Assembly (NCBI RefSeq): GCF_934630525.1
Contig: NZ_CAKTVX010000002.1
Span: 259,117-323,116 of the forward strand
Direction: 5' to 3'
Length of the DNA: 64,000 nucleotides
Origin: an uncultured Slackia sp.
GTDB taxonomy: Bacteria; Actinomycetota; Coriobacteriia; Coriobacteriales; Eggerthellaceae
Made by a program: the position numbers and the translations under genes. The notes beneath the pieces were generated by a model, which ran no database searches, had not been told where the DNA came from, and saw nothing but the letters and a program-made list of their open reading frames with translations. Shown here piece by piece: positions 18,662 to 28,433 of this stretch (position 1 is its first letter; every line of letters starts with the position of its first letter).

Positions 18662-19694
18662 TCCTTCCTTTTGCCAAGCAAAGCGCCAGACCAGTCATCT
18701 TATATTTCATACACACGAAGAAAACCGCCTGCTTAACAGGCACTCGCCAAAACGGGAATGATTTGCAAGCAGAGACAAAAACTTGCCTGCCAAGGGCATC
18801 ATCAGCAAGTCTCCTTTTCTCGCAATCCGATAAAGATGCCGAGGCTATGAGAATCAAGATTCCTCTTGTGTAATCGATTATCCTTCTATCCGCCCTCTTG
18901 AAACACTCGCCTCGAAAGATTGCAGGCTCATTCCCGCACTCTTCTAACAGGGTTTCAAAAAATACGAAGAAGGAATCAATGGTTGAAACTCGAAACGTTT
19001 TAGTAATGGAGTCCTGATCGTCCTTGCGATAGCAATACGGGGCACCATCTAACGCAGCAACGCAATCGGCTGCCTTGCAGATATCCGTGTTAAAGAGTAT
19101 GTCTTCGCTTCTTATCGCGCGGAACCGAATCTCGCCGTCCTCGATAAGCTGGCGACTATATAAATTCGGACATGCCGACACAGGAACGGGATCTTCCCTG
19201 AGCTTATTCGGAAGCGCACCGTAAAATGATCTCCGAAGCTCAAATATTTCCTTATCGCCACAAAGGGTCCTTCCAGCAAAAGGATGGCTAGACCACTTTT
19301 GGGAATTCCCATGCACAACACGCTTCAGATTCGAGAAAACGACTTGAGCCTGGGTCTCCTTTGCCGCGCGATAAAGCCGCTCGTACATGTCTTCCTCGAC
19401 CCAGTCGTCGGAATCGACAAAGCCGACATATTCTCCTGTCGCCACCGCTAACCCACTGTTCCTTGCCGGTCCTAATCCACCGTTCTCCCTATGAACAACT
19501 TTCACACGCTCGTCAAGTCGTGCATATTGCTCTGCAATCTCACCGCAGGCATCTGGGGACCCATCGTCCACTAAAAGAATCTCGATATTATTAATCGTCT
19601 GCTTTAAAAGGCTATCGACACAGCATCGAAGATACCTCTCGGTGTTATACATTGGAACGATTACGCTTACCGCCGGTTTATTGCTCATATACAT
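18642..19694 (-). CDS. GT2 family glycosyltransferase
   Basis: The protein begins with VSVIVPMYNTERYLRCCVDS and has ILLVDDGSPD, GLGPARNSGL and VGFVDSDDWV (DxD-type metal site). This is the GT-A fold of family 2 inverting glycosyltransferases. At 350 residues it is of usual length. Its ATG follows the Wzy stop directly with no gap, so translation is probably coupled. It adds one sugar of the capsule repeat unit; the specificity is unknown. Confidence 0.9.
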   Translation of the reverse strand: MYMSNKPAVSVIVPMYNTERYLRCCVDSLLKQTINNIEILLVDDGSPDACGEIAEQYARLDERVKVVHRENGGLGPARNSGLAVATGEYVGFVDSDDWVEEDMYERLYRAAKETQAQVVFSNLKRVVHGNSQKWSSHPFAGRTLCGDKEIFELRRSFYGALPNKLREDPVPVSACPNLYSRQLIEDGEIRFRAIRSEDILFNTDICKAADCVAALDGAPYCYRKDDQDSITKTFRVSTIDSFFVFFETLLEECGNEPAIFRGECFKRADRRIIDYTRGILILIASASLSDCEKRRLADDALGRQVFVSACKSFPFWRVPVKQAVFFVCMKYKMTGLALCLAKGRNGKHGA

Positions 19695-21023
19695 CTAACC
19701 CCTACGCATCTCGGAAACAATGAACAGCCCAACGCAAAGCGAAAGCGCCCAAAGTACGGCTGGATAAGTAACCGCTGTGTTGTTATACATGCAATTAATC
19801 AGGAAAAGGACGCACATTGCAATGGAAAAACCGCCACTAGCGGCAAAGCTCTTCCGTACAATATTCCCCCTGTGAGCAATCAACATGATGCCTAAAAGCG
19901 CAACTGGCATCACAAATAAGACGGTGCCAATATAGCCCAATTGAATAAAGACCATAGCGGAAGTGAGAAAATGATAGTTAAGCCAACCATACAAGTTAAA
20001 GAAGGGCGAGCAGAAGAAGGGCATCGATGATTGGCTGGCGCTTCCAAACCCAAACCCAAACATCATCGTGAATAGATCCCCATTGAAAAATTGCTCACCA
20101 ATCTGAGAAAAGGCATTGAGGCGAGAAATACCATAGCCTGTCTCTATGTTCGAATTATCCGCCTCCGTCATAAGCGCATCAAAATCAACCAATGTTTCAT
20201 ATTGAAACGGATTTATTGCTGCAAAAACAGACAATGCCGCAGCAATAAGGAAAGCAATTGCTGCCACTGAGACGATTGTCTTGCGCGAAACGCGCGCATA
20301 CAGGATAGATATAGCCACAATGAGGGCGAATTCCACGAAGAAGAACTTCAACTCAGCAACGGCAGCAATTAACAATGCCGATAAAACAGTCAGCAGCAGC
20401 CCCGAAAGCCGCCCCTCTTTAGCAAGATAGAGATTAAGCCCCCATGCCACCACAATACAGAGATACACGTTGAGGATTCCGTTGCAACCTCTTTCGACCC
20501 CGAAGATGCCGCCGATATTATCCTGGAAAAGCCCCAATACGTAATACTGTATCAAAACGAAGATGACGTTTGGCACCTGCATTTTGTAGACGAACCCCAT
20601 AAAAGCCCTGATATAGTCTTTGTCCCAAAAAATACGAAAGAGATAAATCCAGACGAACAAGCGACTGAAGGATATCGCTTGCCAGATTACGTATTGTGGC
20701 GCAATAGTATTTATGACTCCCGACAAAGGAGCCATAACCGCGAATAAGGCGACAGGCACATTGAAAAACGGCTCATTGCCGACTCGCTTTCCGATAAGTC
20801 GAGCATTCGAAAGAAGGATGCAAATGTTGACGATGTCGAAAGCATAAGTAAAAGCACTCGGGATCAGGCCAATGTTCGAGAGGAAATTGACAACAAACAA
20901 CAGCACAAACTCGATTGCCAAGAAATCCGCCATGTTGAACCTGTGCACAAGTACGGCGCTCAAACCAGAGGTAGAAAGCCCTCTATTCGCATGTGTTTGC
21001 TTAGGGGTCGTTGGGTAAGACAT
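19695..21023 (-). CDS. Wzy-type polysaccharide polymerase
   Basis: This 442-residue, very hydrophobic protein has about 12 membrane segments and a larger extracytoplasmic loop around residues 270-330. The loop includes YGISRLNAFSQIGEQFF. Sequence conservation in Wzy proteins is low, so the call rests on topology, length and position between glycosyltransferases and the flippase. It would join lipid-linked repeat units outside the membrane. Its coding sequence is noticeably AT-richer than the neighbouring wec genes, consistent with cassette exchange. Confidence 0.8.
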   Translation of the reverse strand: MSYPTTPKQTHANRGLSTSGLSAVLVHRFNMADFLAIEFVLLFVVNFLSNIGLIPSAFTYAFDIVNICILLSNARLIGKRVGNEPFFNVPVALFAVMAPLSGVINTIAPQYVIWQAISFSRLFVWIYLFRIFWDKDYIRAFMGFVYKMQVPNVIFVLIQYYVLGLFQDNIGGIFGVERGCNGILNVYLCIVVAWGLNLYLAKEGRLSGLLLTVLSALLIAAVAELKFFFVEFALIVAISILYARVSRKTIVSVAAIAFLIAAALSVFAAINPFQYETLVDFDALMTEADNSNIETGYGISRLNAFSQIGEQFFNGDLFTMMFGFGFGSASQSSMPFFCSPFFNLYGWLNYHFLTSAMVFIQLGYIGTVLFVMPVALLGIMLIAHRGNIVRKSFAASGGFSIAMCVLFLINCMYNNTAVTYPAVLWALSLCVGLFIVSEMRRG

Positions 21024-21087
21024 TTATCTGCAACCTGTAATCGAATCGAAAAGAAATTCCTCTTTATCCAGCAACAATGGAGCAACG

Positions 21088-22122
21088 CTATCTGCAAACG
21101 ACATCGAGTACCTCCCGTTTCCATGCCGCGACGTCGTAATTAACACGGTCCTCGTAGCTGCTTCGCTTCAACCTCGCAAGCAAGTCACGGTCCTCGATGA
21201 CGCTACGCATCGCCTCAACAAGAGAACCGACATTGCGAGGTTTGACTATCAGCCCGTCAACGCCATTGCCGACGCATTCCGGGTTGAACCCAGCGTCGCT
21301 CACGATGTTGGCCGTGCCAGCAAACTTGCACTCAATGTTGGAGCCGCTCATGCCCTCGCGCCATGAGGACGAGGACACAGCAGCATCATACATGTTCAGC
21401 TCGGCACACACGTCACCCGTCGCGGCGTCGAAAGTGCCCTTGTACGTCATGTTCTGAACGTCGCTCAAAAGACGTTCAAACTCATTCTGGAAGCCATCGA
21501 CGACCGTCCCGTACACGGCGATGTCAAACTTGTCAGCAAAGCCCTCCGAGTTAAGCGTCCTCGCGGCTGCCGCCAATGTATCAATGCCCTTCTCGGGCCG
21601 CACCTGGGCAAAGTACACGAAGTGCACCGTGTCGCCTACGGCGCGCGGCGCGCGCGCACTGTCCCCCTTTCGGAAGTTGGGCAAGTAGCGAGAGTTGCGG
21701 CACCCCACGGTCTCAAAATCCGCCATCAACGAACGGCTCTCAGCAAAAATGCACCGGGCGGCTTGATATTTCCAGACTTGTCCCGGATTCTCCCCAAGGT
21801 AATCGGCCAGTTCGCGTCCCATCATGAACACGGTCACATTGCCCAAGAACTCGCGCCCCCTGAGCTTCGCGATGATGCTCAGCATCGTGCTCTGGCGCGA
21901 GTTGCTGCCGATTCCAAGCGCTATCCTGTCTGCACCCCGGACCGCCCTAGCAAGCGCGATGGCCAAGACAGGAAGCGCAATTGGTTTGCGCTTGAAGTCG
22001 TACAGATCAAAGTTCTTCGCGTCGCACGAAGAGAAGATCTCGTCGCGAAGCAGTGAGTCCTTGACAGTCACGCCACCGTACGGTGGCGGAAACTCGCCTA
22101 TAAATAGTAGTTTATTGCCCAA
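21088..22122 (-). CDS. GT4 family (GT-B fold) glycosyltransferase
   Basis: The protein starts MGNKLLFIGEFPPPYGGVTV, a glycine-rich N-terminal loop typical of GT4 enzymes. It contains HFVYFAQVRPEKGIDTLAAA and SSSWREGMSGSNIECKFAGT, the nucleotide-sugar binding E-x7-E-like region. At 344 residues it is complete. It overlaps the CapK-like gene by 11 bases. It is predicted to transfer a sugar in the cytoplasm during repeat-unit assembly. Confidence 0.88.
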   Translation of the reverse strand: MGNKLLFIGEFPPPYGGVTVKDSLLRDEIFSSCDAKNFDLYDFKRKPIALPVLAIALARAVRGADRIALGIGSNSRQSTMLSIIAKLRGREFLGNVTVFMMGRELADYLGENPGQVWKYQAARCIFAESRSLMADFETVGCRNSRYLPNFRKGDSARAPRAVGDTVHFVYFAQVRPEKGIDTLAAAARTLNSEGFADKFDIAVYGTVVDGFQNEFERLLSDVQNMTYKGTFDAATGDVCAELNMYDAAVSSSSWREGMSGSNIECKFAGTANIVSDAGFNPECVGNGVDGLIVKPRNVGSLVEAMRSVIEDRDLLARLKRSSYEDRVNYDVAAWKREVLDVVCR

Positions 22123-23428
22123 TGTCCAACCTCTGTATCAGGAGAGTTCTTTTGCCCCTCGGGGTGAGCTGTAAGGCGTCCACGCGTCTCAGCTCGCACT
22201 TCATGTTGCCCATAAACTTTGATCCAAGGCTACGCAGAAGCGCATCTTTCTCCGTATCATCCAGCTCGCTAGCAGCTATATAGTCCATACGCAGCCTACC
22301 GGGCTCATCCTGTACGAATTGGAACGAAAGAAGACTCGAGGCGCTCTCGCCGAGGTCACATAGCGATGCAGTGCTGATGTGCTCCCCGTTTCTTCCCACA
22401 ACAGGGACATTTCTATGACCCCTAATCGCGTAGCCTCCAGCGCGGGGCTCGACGGCGTCGTCGATTGTGTAGCGAAGAAGCGGCATACGCCTGTTGATGA
22501 AGCCAGTGCCGACAATATGCTCGTCGACAATCTCCGTGAGGCCGTACAGCCTGTTGAACTTGTACACGGGCGTATTGCCGTCCCATTCCACCTGTTCGCC
22601 AAACACCGTCCTCTCGGTGGAGCCGTACGATATCCTCACCGGGCAACCAAACGCCTCCTCGAACTGGCGCAGCTGATAGGGATGGACGTTTTCCGACTGC
22701 AGGAACACGCCCTTGGGCTTCTTACGCAGCCTCACACCGGTCTGAATCAGCAGCTGCGCGAAAAAACTCACCGATGAAGTCAACCCGCGCAGGTAGTCAG
22801 GAGCAAACGCATCAATCCTACCCACGGCCTCCTCGAGGTTCCCCTCGTTGAGCAGCTTGGTGTTGCACCTAACCATACGGTAGAGCGGGCTAGTAGTGAC
22901 GAGGGTCGAGCCGTCACCTCCAAAGTAGGCAAGCTTGCTTCTGCGGAAGTCGTACCCCAACGTCCCGTAAAAATGCATCGCAAAGGCGTTCTCGCGGTAG
23001 AAGCACTCGTCGGAATTCATAACGACGAGACGCCGACCCGTCGACCCACCCGTCTCGGCCGCATACGAGCCTTCACCGGGGATAGGCACGCTTATCTCAT
23101 CATAGTTTATGAGCACCTGCTCCTTATCGAGCAGGGGCAGCGTGGCAAACGAATCGAAATTGACCGTCTCAGGACAGACGCCCGCTTCGTCGAACCTCCT
23201 CTTGTAGAAGGGGCTCGCGGCATAGCAGTACGCGCACAGGTCGCGCAGCTTGCCGAGTTGAAGCTCGGCAAGCTGGTCCTCGCTCATGGCCTCAGAGGCG
23301 TCCAATTCGCACATCTGAGACAGGAACGTCTTGTTGCCCACGAGGCCGCGGTGGATTGGCATCGCAAGGGCGTCTTTCACAACCTCGGGCATCTTCTCGT
23401 ACATCTTTTTGAGCTTATTGGTGTCCAT
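22112..23428 (-). CDS. CapK/PaaK-like adenylate-forming protein
   Basis: This 438-residue protein resembles phenylacetate-CoA-ligase-like proteins of capsule loci (CapK). It has YAAETGGSTGRRLVV (phosphate-binding loop), RISYGSTERTVFGEQ and LRYTIDDAVEPRAGGY. Members in capsule clusters probably activate an amino or carboxylic acid for attachment to the polymer. The true substrate is unknown for most. The start codon immediately follows the heparinase-like stop, and the end overlaps the GT4 gene. Confidence 0.85.
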   Translation of the reverse strand: MDTNKLKKMYEKMPEVVKDALAMPIHRGLVGNKTFLSQMCELDASEAMSEDQLAELQLGKLRDLCAYCYAASPFYKRRFDEAGVCPETVNFDSFATLPLLDKEQVLINYDEISVPIPGEGSYAAETGGSTGRRLVVMNSDECFYRENAFAMHFYGTLGYDFRRSKLAYFGGDGSTLVTTSPLYRMVRCNTKLLNEGNLEEAVGRIDAFAPDYLRGLTSSVSFFAQLLIQTGVRLRKKPKGVFLQSENVHPYQLRQFEEAFGCPVRISYGSTERTVFGEQVEWDGNTPVYKFNRLYGLTEIVDEHIVGTGFINRRMPLLRYTIDDAVEPRAGGYAIRGHRNVPVVGRNGEHISTASLCDLGESASSLLSFQFVQDEPGRLRMDYIAASELDDTEKDALLRSLGSKFMGNMKCELRRVDALQLTPRGKRTLLIQRLDIGQ

Positions 23429-25318
23429 TTAACCTGCTTTACTATCGCGTATGATAAAAATGCCTGTGGTCAGTGACCCACTAACAGGGACGGAGAGCTC
23501 GACACCCGTAGCGTTCATGCCGTAGACGGGCGAGTACTCAAACTCCCCCGACTCCAGGGATTCCCCCGCCTCGATGCGCACCACGACCCCAGACCGCAGG
23601 CATAACTCAGCGGCGCCGCCGTCGATCTCGACCCTCGCAGAGGGAAGGTGCCAGAAAGCCGCAGCGGTCTCCCCAGCTTCCACCTCGTCGGTCACGACAG
23701 CCATCGCGCCTTGGATCTCCACCGTGCGGCGCACGCGCACAGGCGAGTAGCCATCATGCTCGGCCGACATGATAATGCAGCCGTCACATTCCTCGAGCGC
23801 GAATCCTGAGACGTTCGCCTTGCGCCCCCACAGGAACGGACCGAGCGCCTCGGACTGATCCCCGCCACCCACGCACACCGTATTGTGAACACGTGTAGAG
23901 CGGAACTTATCTCGCATCCTGCGGTCACCGTTGTAGATAAAGGTACCAGGGTCGATGAGCACGGGCTCACCGTCGACATACAGCTGAACGCTCAGCGCGT
24001 CGGCATGGCCATGAGCCGCAAGCCGACCGAAGCCAAGCGGGCCGTGGTCGAATGCGAGCACACCATGTCCTTCGTCGAAGCGGACTATGGTCACACCGCC
24101 ATCAGGAAAGCTCTCAACGGATGCGTTTTGAGCAAGCAGAAGAGCATTGGCGGAATGGAGCTTCCGCTTGCCGTACAACCAGCCGATTGTCTCGCAGCAG
24201 CGAACATCCTCCGCCCAGCGGCAATCCGATTCGAGCTCCAAAGTGGCCAGCGCAAGAACGTAGTCCGAGTAGCAGGACATCTCGGACCCGAGACAAAGGA
24301 TGACACCCTCGTCGTCGTCGCCGAACTCGATGTACTTGCCACCGCCAACGCTGCATGCGCGTGCATAGCGCGCCATGGAGAGCAGGCGCTCCACGAGAGA
24401 CGTTGGCAGCGCCTTCCCTATCGTTCGCAGCGCGTGCGAAACCAGGCAGAGCCCCTCCATGACGAACAGCTGGTAGTGCAACGCCTGTTCCTTGTTCACG
24501 CCGTCTGGGTGGGTCTGATGGGCAACTTCCGATTCGAGCAGCGCCAAGGCTTCGTCGAGCCACTCGTGCTCGCCGAACACCGTGGCCGCGACGGCAACGC
24601 CAGCCGCCTCGACGATTGTGTGGTTGTTCGCCGAGGAATAGCGGGAGTAGTGCTGCCGCACGTGCGCGGCCATAACCCATGCGCCGACGACCAGGCGCCT
24701 TCTCAGCCCATCGGTGGCCTCATCGCCAGCAGCCTCGAGAAACGCAGCCGTCACGAGCCAGTTTATGAGCCTGATGGACTCCTCCATAGGGCTAGCCCAC
24801 TCGGGACCCCACATGAAGGGGTTTTGTTCGTTCCAATCTTCGAACAAGTCGGAAAGCTCGGAAAAATAATCATCCGTGCTTGTAACGAAATAGGACTTCG
24901 CCAAGAGGGTAAACTGACGGTGCCTGTTCAACTCCCAGTTGGTGCGGATGTCACCAGGCGCGCCCTCGTCGCCGAAGGCATAGTCCGCCGCAAAGCGCAT
25001 CGGCCAGTCGCCGAGAGACTGGAATGCGGCGTGCCAGCGCTTCCGATATTCGGAATACTGGTACCCACCCAGAAGTTCTATGTCCGCCCCAACGCTGAAC
25101 TCGTCGTTCGCGAAATCGATGCCAAGTCTCGAGAGATTCGCCTTTGGCGCGCGACCGTAGGCGTCGACGGCATAAACGGGTTCCATCTTGGAGAAAGCCC
25201 GGCGCTCATGCGCGGAAAGGCGCTTCTGACCGAAGCGCCACACAACCTCTCCCGCGCTCATGGCCCGGAGTCTCAGGATGTACCAAGAAAGTCCCACTAG
25301 GCGCCCATCCTCCCGCAC
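23429..25318 (-). CDS. heparinase II/III-like protein of the capsule locus
   Basis: The 629-residue protein has an alpha-helical N-terminal domain with SSANNHTIVEAAGVA (the N-N-H region). The C-terminal heparinase II/III beta-sandwich includes HGHADALSVQLYVDGEPVLIDPGTF and RSTRVHNTVCVGG. Family members cleave uronate-containing polysaccharides by elimination or are uncharacterised components of exopolysaccharide loci. No signal peptide is visible, so a cytoplasmic role is likely unless export is unusual. The WecB/WecC pair beside it predicts an aminouronic acid in the polymer, a plausible substrate. It overlaps wecB by 22 bases if the first start is used. Confidence 0.85.
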   Translation of the reverse strand: MREDGRLVGLSWYILRLRAMSAGEVVWRFGQKRLSAHERRAFSKMEPVYAVDAYGRAPKANLSRLGIDFANDEFSVGADIELLGGYQYSEYRKRWHAAFQSLGDWPMRFAADYAFGDEGAPGDIRTNWELNRHRQFTLLAKSYFVTSTDDYFSELSDLFEDWNEQNPFMWGPEWASPMEESIRLINWLVTAAFLEAAGDEATDGLRRRLVVGAWVMAAHVRQHYSRYSSANNHTIVEAAGVAVAATVFGEHEWLDEALALLESEVAHQTHPDGVNKEQALHYQLFVMEGLCLVSHALRTIGKALPTSLVERLLSMARYARACSVGGGKYIEFGDDDEGVILCLGSEMSCYSDYVLALATLELESDCRWAEDVRCCETIGWLYGKRKLHSANALLLAQNASVESFPDGGVTIVRFDEGHGVLAFDHGPLGFGRLAAHGHADALSVQLYVDGEPVLIDPGTFIYNGDRRMRDKFRSTRVHNTVCVGGGDQSEALGPFLWGRKANVSGFALEECDGCIIMSAEHDGYSPVRVRRTVEIQGAMAVVTDEVEAGETAAAFWHLPSARVEIDGGAAELCLRSGVVVRIEAGESLESGEFEYSPVYGMNATGVELSVPVSGSLTTGIFIIRDSKAG

Positions 25319-26403
25319 AGCACATCCGCGATGCGTTCGCTGGCGTGCCCGTCACCGTAGGGGTTCGACGCATGGGACATGGCCGCATACTCGATCTCGT
25401 CGGAGAGCAGGCGGCTAAACTCGCAATAGATTGTCTCCTCCTCGGTTCCGACGAGCTTCAGGGTGCCGGCAGCCACGCCCTCGGGACGCTCGGTGGTGTC
25501 ACGCATCACCAGAACCGGCTTGCCCAGGCTCGGAGCCTCCTCCTGGATGCCACCCGAGTCCGTGAGGATGAGATGGCTCGCCGCCAGGAAGTTGTGAAAG
25601 TCCAACACCTCCAGCGGGTCGATGATGCGCAACCTATCGAAGCCATCCAGCTCCTCATGGGCCGCTTTCCTCACGAGTGGATTCATGTGTATGGGGTAGA
25701 TGGCCTTGGTGTCGGGGTGCTCCTCCATAACCTTTCGTATTGCCCTGAACATCCTGTGCATGGGCTCGCCCAGGTTCTCGCGTCGGTGCGCCGTGATCAG
25801 GATGAGACGACTGCCCTTCGCCCACTCCAGCTCGGGGTTGCTATAGCCGTCGCGCACCGTAGTGCGCAACGCGTCGATACCGGTGTTGCCGGTTACCCAA
25901 ATCCTGTCGGCGGGCTTGCCCTCTTCGAGCAGGTTCTGCTTGCTGGCTTCCGTAGGCGCAAAGTAGTATTCAGCAACGATGTCCACGGCCTGGCGATTGA
26001 ACTCCTCGGGCCATGGGCTATATATGTCATGCGTGCGCAGGCCCGCTTCCACATGTCCCACGGGAATCTGCAGGTAGAAGCAAGCGAGTGCCGCAGCAAA
26101 GCTCGTGGTCGTGTCGCCGTGCACAAGCACCACGTCAGGCCCCTCCTCCTCGAGAACGGCCTTGAGCTTCAGCAGCACGTCGCACGTGACGTCAAACAAC
26201 GTCTGCCCCGGCTTCATGATGGCCAGGTCGTGGTCTGGCGTCACGTCGAAGACGCGCAGGACCTGATCAAGCATCTCGCGGTGCTGGCCCGTTACGGTCA
26301 CAACCGTCTGAAACTCGTCGGGGCGACTCTTGAGCTCGTTCACGAGCGGACACATCTTGATGGCCTCCGGGCGCGTCCCGAAGACAAGCATCACTTTCTT
26401 CAA
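25297..26403 (-). CDS. wecB: UDP-N-acetylglucosamine 2-epimerase (non-hydrolysing)
   Basis: The enzyme interconverts UDP-GlcNAc and UDP-ManNAc. Diagnostic motifs are MLVFGTRPEAIKMCPL at the N-terminus, VHGDTTT, GHVEAGLRT and LTDSGGIQEEAPSLGKPVL. I prefer the TTG at 26403, giving LKKVMLVFGTRPEA with GGAG upstream, over an in-frame ATG six codons earlier. At 368 residues it has the usual family length. It lies directly downstream of wecC, and together they supply UDP-ManNAcA. Confidence 0.95.
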   Translation of the reverse strand: MKKVMLVFGTRPEAIKMCPLVNELKSRPDEFQTVVTVTGQHREMLDQVLRVFDVTPDHDLAIMKPGQTLFDVTCDVLLKLKAVLEEEGPDVVLVHGDTTTSFAAALACFYLQIPVGHVEAGLRTHDIYSPWPEEFNRQAVDIVAEYYFAPTEASKQNLLEEGKPADRIWVTGNTGIDALRTTVRDGYSNPELEWAKGSRLILITAHRRENLGEPMHRMFRAIRKVMEEHPDTKAIYPIHMNPLVRKAAHEELDGFDRLRIIDPLEVLDFHNFLAASHLILTDSGGIQEEAPSLGKPVLVMRDTTERPEGVAAGTLKLVGTEEETIYCEFSRLLSDEIEYAAMSHASNPYGDGHASERIADVLCGRMGA

Positions 26404-26433
26404 ACCTGCTTCTCCCCGCATCTCTAAAATGGC

Positions 26434-27651
26434 TTACAGCTTATAGACGTTCTCGCCGTCGCCGCACACGTTGCGCGGGTCGATCAGAATGCGCCCGCCG
26501 AAGGCCTCGGGCTTGCCCTTGATCTGGGAATGGCCCACCATCACTATCACCATCTCCAGGCCGTCCAGGAATTCCTCCATGGAGTGCACCTGATTAGGAA
26601 CCTCGTCGCGCTCGACCCACGGGTCGTACACCTTCACAGCGCCGCCGCACAGGTGCTCCTCCATGGACTCGAGCATCTGCAACGTGGGGCTCTCGCGCAC
26701 GTCGTCAACGTCCTCCTTGTAGGTCAGGCCGTAGATACCTATCTTGGAGGCGTCGGTGATGCCGTGCTCGGCCATGGCCTCGTGGGCGCGGTGCAACACG
26801 TACTCGGGCATGCCGGCGTTGGTCTGCAGGGCAAGGCGGATGAAGTTGGCCGTCTCGGGATAGTCTCCGACGAGGAACCACGGGTCCACCGGGATGCAGT
26901 GACCACCCACACCCGGGCCAGGCTGCAGGATGTTCACGCGCGGGTGCTTGTTGGAGATGCGGATGACCTCCGCCACGTCCATGCCGCCAATGCGGCAGAT
27001 CTTGGCGAGCTCGTTGGAGAAGGCGATGTTAATCGCGCGGAAGGTATTCTCAACGACCTTGGTCATCTCGGCGGTGCGGATGTCGGTCACGCTGATCTCG
27101 CCTTGACAGAAGGTCGCGTAAATCTTTGCAACCGCCTCGCCCACCTCGGGGTCGTCCGCACCAACCGTACGGTTGTTATGCAGCAGCTCGTAGACCATGT
27201 TTCCGGGGATGATGCGCTCCGGGGCGTGCACGAGCTTGACGTCCTCGCGCTCGGCCTCGACGAGCAGCGGGCGCACGAAGCGATCAACCGTGTTGGGCGA
27301 GATGGTCGACTCAATCACCAGAACGGCGCCCTTCGGAGCCACCTCGAGGACGGTCTTGCAGGCAGCCACCACGTAGCAGGGGTCGATCTTCTTGTCCAAC
27401 TTGTCGTAGGGAGTGGGCACGCTCACGATGTAGGTGTCGCACACCTGGTACTCGGTCGTGAACTTAATGCCCGATTCCAGTGCATCGGCAAACAACTCGT
27501 CCAGACCTTCCTCCTTGAAGGTGGTGTGGCCGGCGTTCAGAGTGGCCACGAGCTCCTTGTTGTAGTCGGTGCCCACGACCTCCACGCCGTGCGTGGCCAT
27601 CATGAGCGCGGTAGGCAGTCCGATGTAGCCGAGGCCAATGACGTTAACCAT
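26434..27651 (-). CDS. wecC: UDP-N-acetyl-D-mannosamine dehydrogenase
   Basis: The 405-residue enzyme oxidises UDP-ManNAc to UDP-ManNAcA with two NAD. Evidence is the N-terminal Rossmann motif VIGLGYIGLPTALMMA, the catalytic region PGPGVGGHCIPVDPWF (active-site cysteine) and the C-terminal IGIYGLTYKEDVDDVRESP. The ATG at 27651 gives the standard N-terminus and lies four bases after the wecG-like stop. The upstream 55 in-frame codons belong to that neighbour's region. No feature looks damaged. Confidence 0.95.
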   Translation of the reverse strand: MVNVIGLGYIGLPTALMMATHGVEVVGTDYNKELVATLNAGHTTFKEEGLDELFADALESGIKFTTEYQVCDTYIVSVPTPYDKLDKKIDPCYVVAACKTVLEVAPKGAVLVIESTISPNTVDRFVRPLLVEAEREDVKLVHAPERIIPGNMVYELLHNNRTVGADDPEVGEAVAKIYATFCQGEISVTDIRTAEMTKVVENTFRAINIAFSNELAKICRIGGMDVAEVIRISNKHPRVNILQPGPGVGGHCIPVDPWFLVGDYPETANFIRLALQTNAGMPEYVLHRAHEAMAEHGITDASKIGIYGLTYKEDVDDVRESPTLQMLESMEEHLCGGAVKVYDPWVERDEVPNQVHSMEEFLDGLEMVIVMVGHSQIKGKPEAFGGRILIDPRNVCGDGENVYKL

Positions 27652-27655
27652 TTCC

Positions 27656-28429
27656 CTATTCGCCTTTCTTCGCGAGTTTGTACTTATACGTGAGGGCCAC
27701 GAACTTGACGTTGCCCACGATGTAACGCTTCCAGAGCCTTCCGGGCTCCTGTATGAACCGATAGAACCATTCCAGGCCATGGTCTTGCATCCACTTCGGC
27801 GCGCGGTCAGTAACACCTGCCACCACGTCGAAGCTGCCTCCCACGCCCATCACGAAGGGGATTCCAATTGTGTCCAAGTACCTGTGCACCCAGTACTCCT
27901 TCTTGGGGGAGCTGAAGGCCACGAACATCATGTCCGCGCCAGAGGCCGCCATGTCCGCCACGATCCGTGGCTCGTCGGCCTCAGTGAAGTAGCCATTGCG
28001 ATAACCAACTATCTGAATGCCGGGATAGCGCTCCTCGAAAATCGCCCTGACCCTCGAGACAACTTCCTCCTTCGCGCCGAAGAGGTAGACCTTGTAGCCC
28101 TTCTCGGCGGACAGCTCCACCAGGCGTTGGAACAGGTCAATACCCGTCACGCGCTCGCTCAGGGGCACGCCCAGCTTCTTAGCGGCCCACACGATGGAGG
28201 CACCGTCGGCGTTGATGAGCGGGCAGGCGTTCACAATCTCGGCCAGCTTCGGGTCGGCCTCCATCAGGTTCACCTTCGAGGCGTTCACCACCACATGTTG
28301 GGTGGGCACGCCGGCGGCAATAACCTTCTCAACCTCGGCAACCGTCTCGTCGAGCGAGAGGGCATTAACGTATGTGTTAAGAATGGGATAACGCCTGGAT
28401 GCTTTTATAGTATTTTGAGAATTCAACAA
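27656..28429 (-). CDS. WecG/TagA/CpsF family glycosyltransferase
   Basis: This 257-residue GT26 enzyme has VNASKVNLMEADPKLAEIVN, NADGASIVWAAKKLG, VYLFGAKEEVVSRV and VAFSSPKKEYWVH. Family members transfer ManNAc or ManNAcA to undecaprenyl-PP-GlcNAc. Located between the initiating sugar transferase and wecC-wecB, it most likely adds the second sugar of the repeat unit. It acts at the cytoplasmic membrane face. Confidence 0.92.
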   Translation of the reverse strand: MLNSQNTIKASRRYPILNTYVNALSLDETVAEVEKVIAAGVPTQHVVVNASKVNLMEADPKLAEIVNACPLINADGASIVWAAKKLGVPLSERVTGIDLFQRLVELSAEKGYKVYLFGAKEEVVSRVRAIFEERYPGIQIVGYRNGYFTEADEPRIVADMAASGADMMFVAFSSPKKEYWVHRYLDTIGIPFVMGVGGSFDVVAGVTDRAPKWMQDHGLEWFYRFIQEPGRLWKRYIVGNVKFVALTYKYKLAKKGE

Positions 28430-28433
28430 TTGC

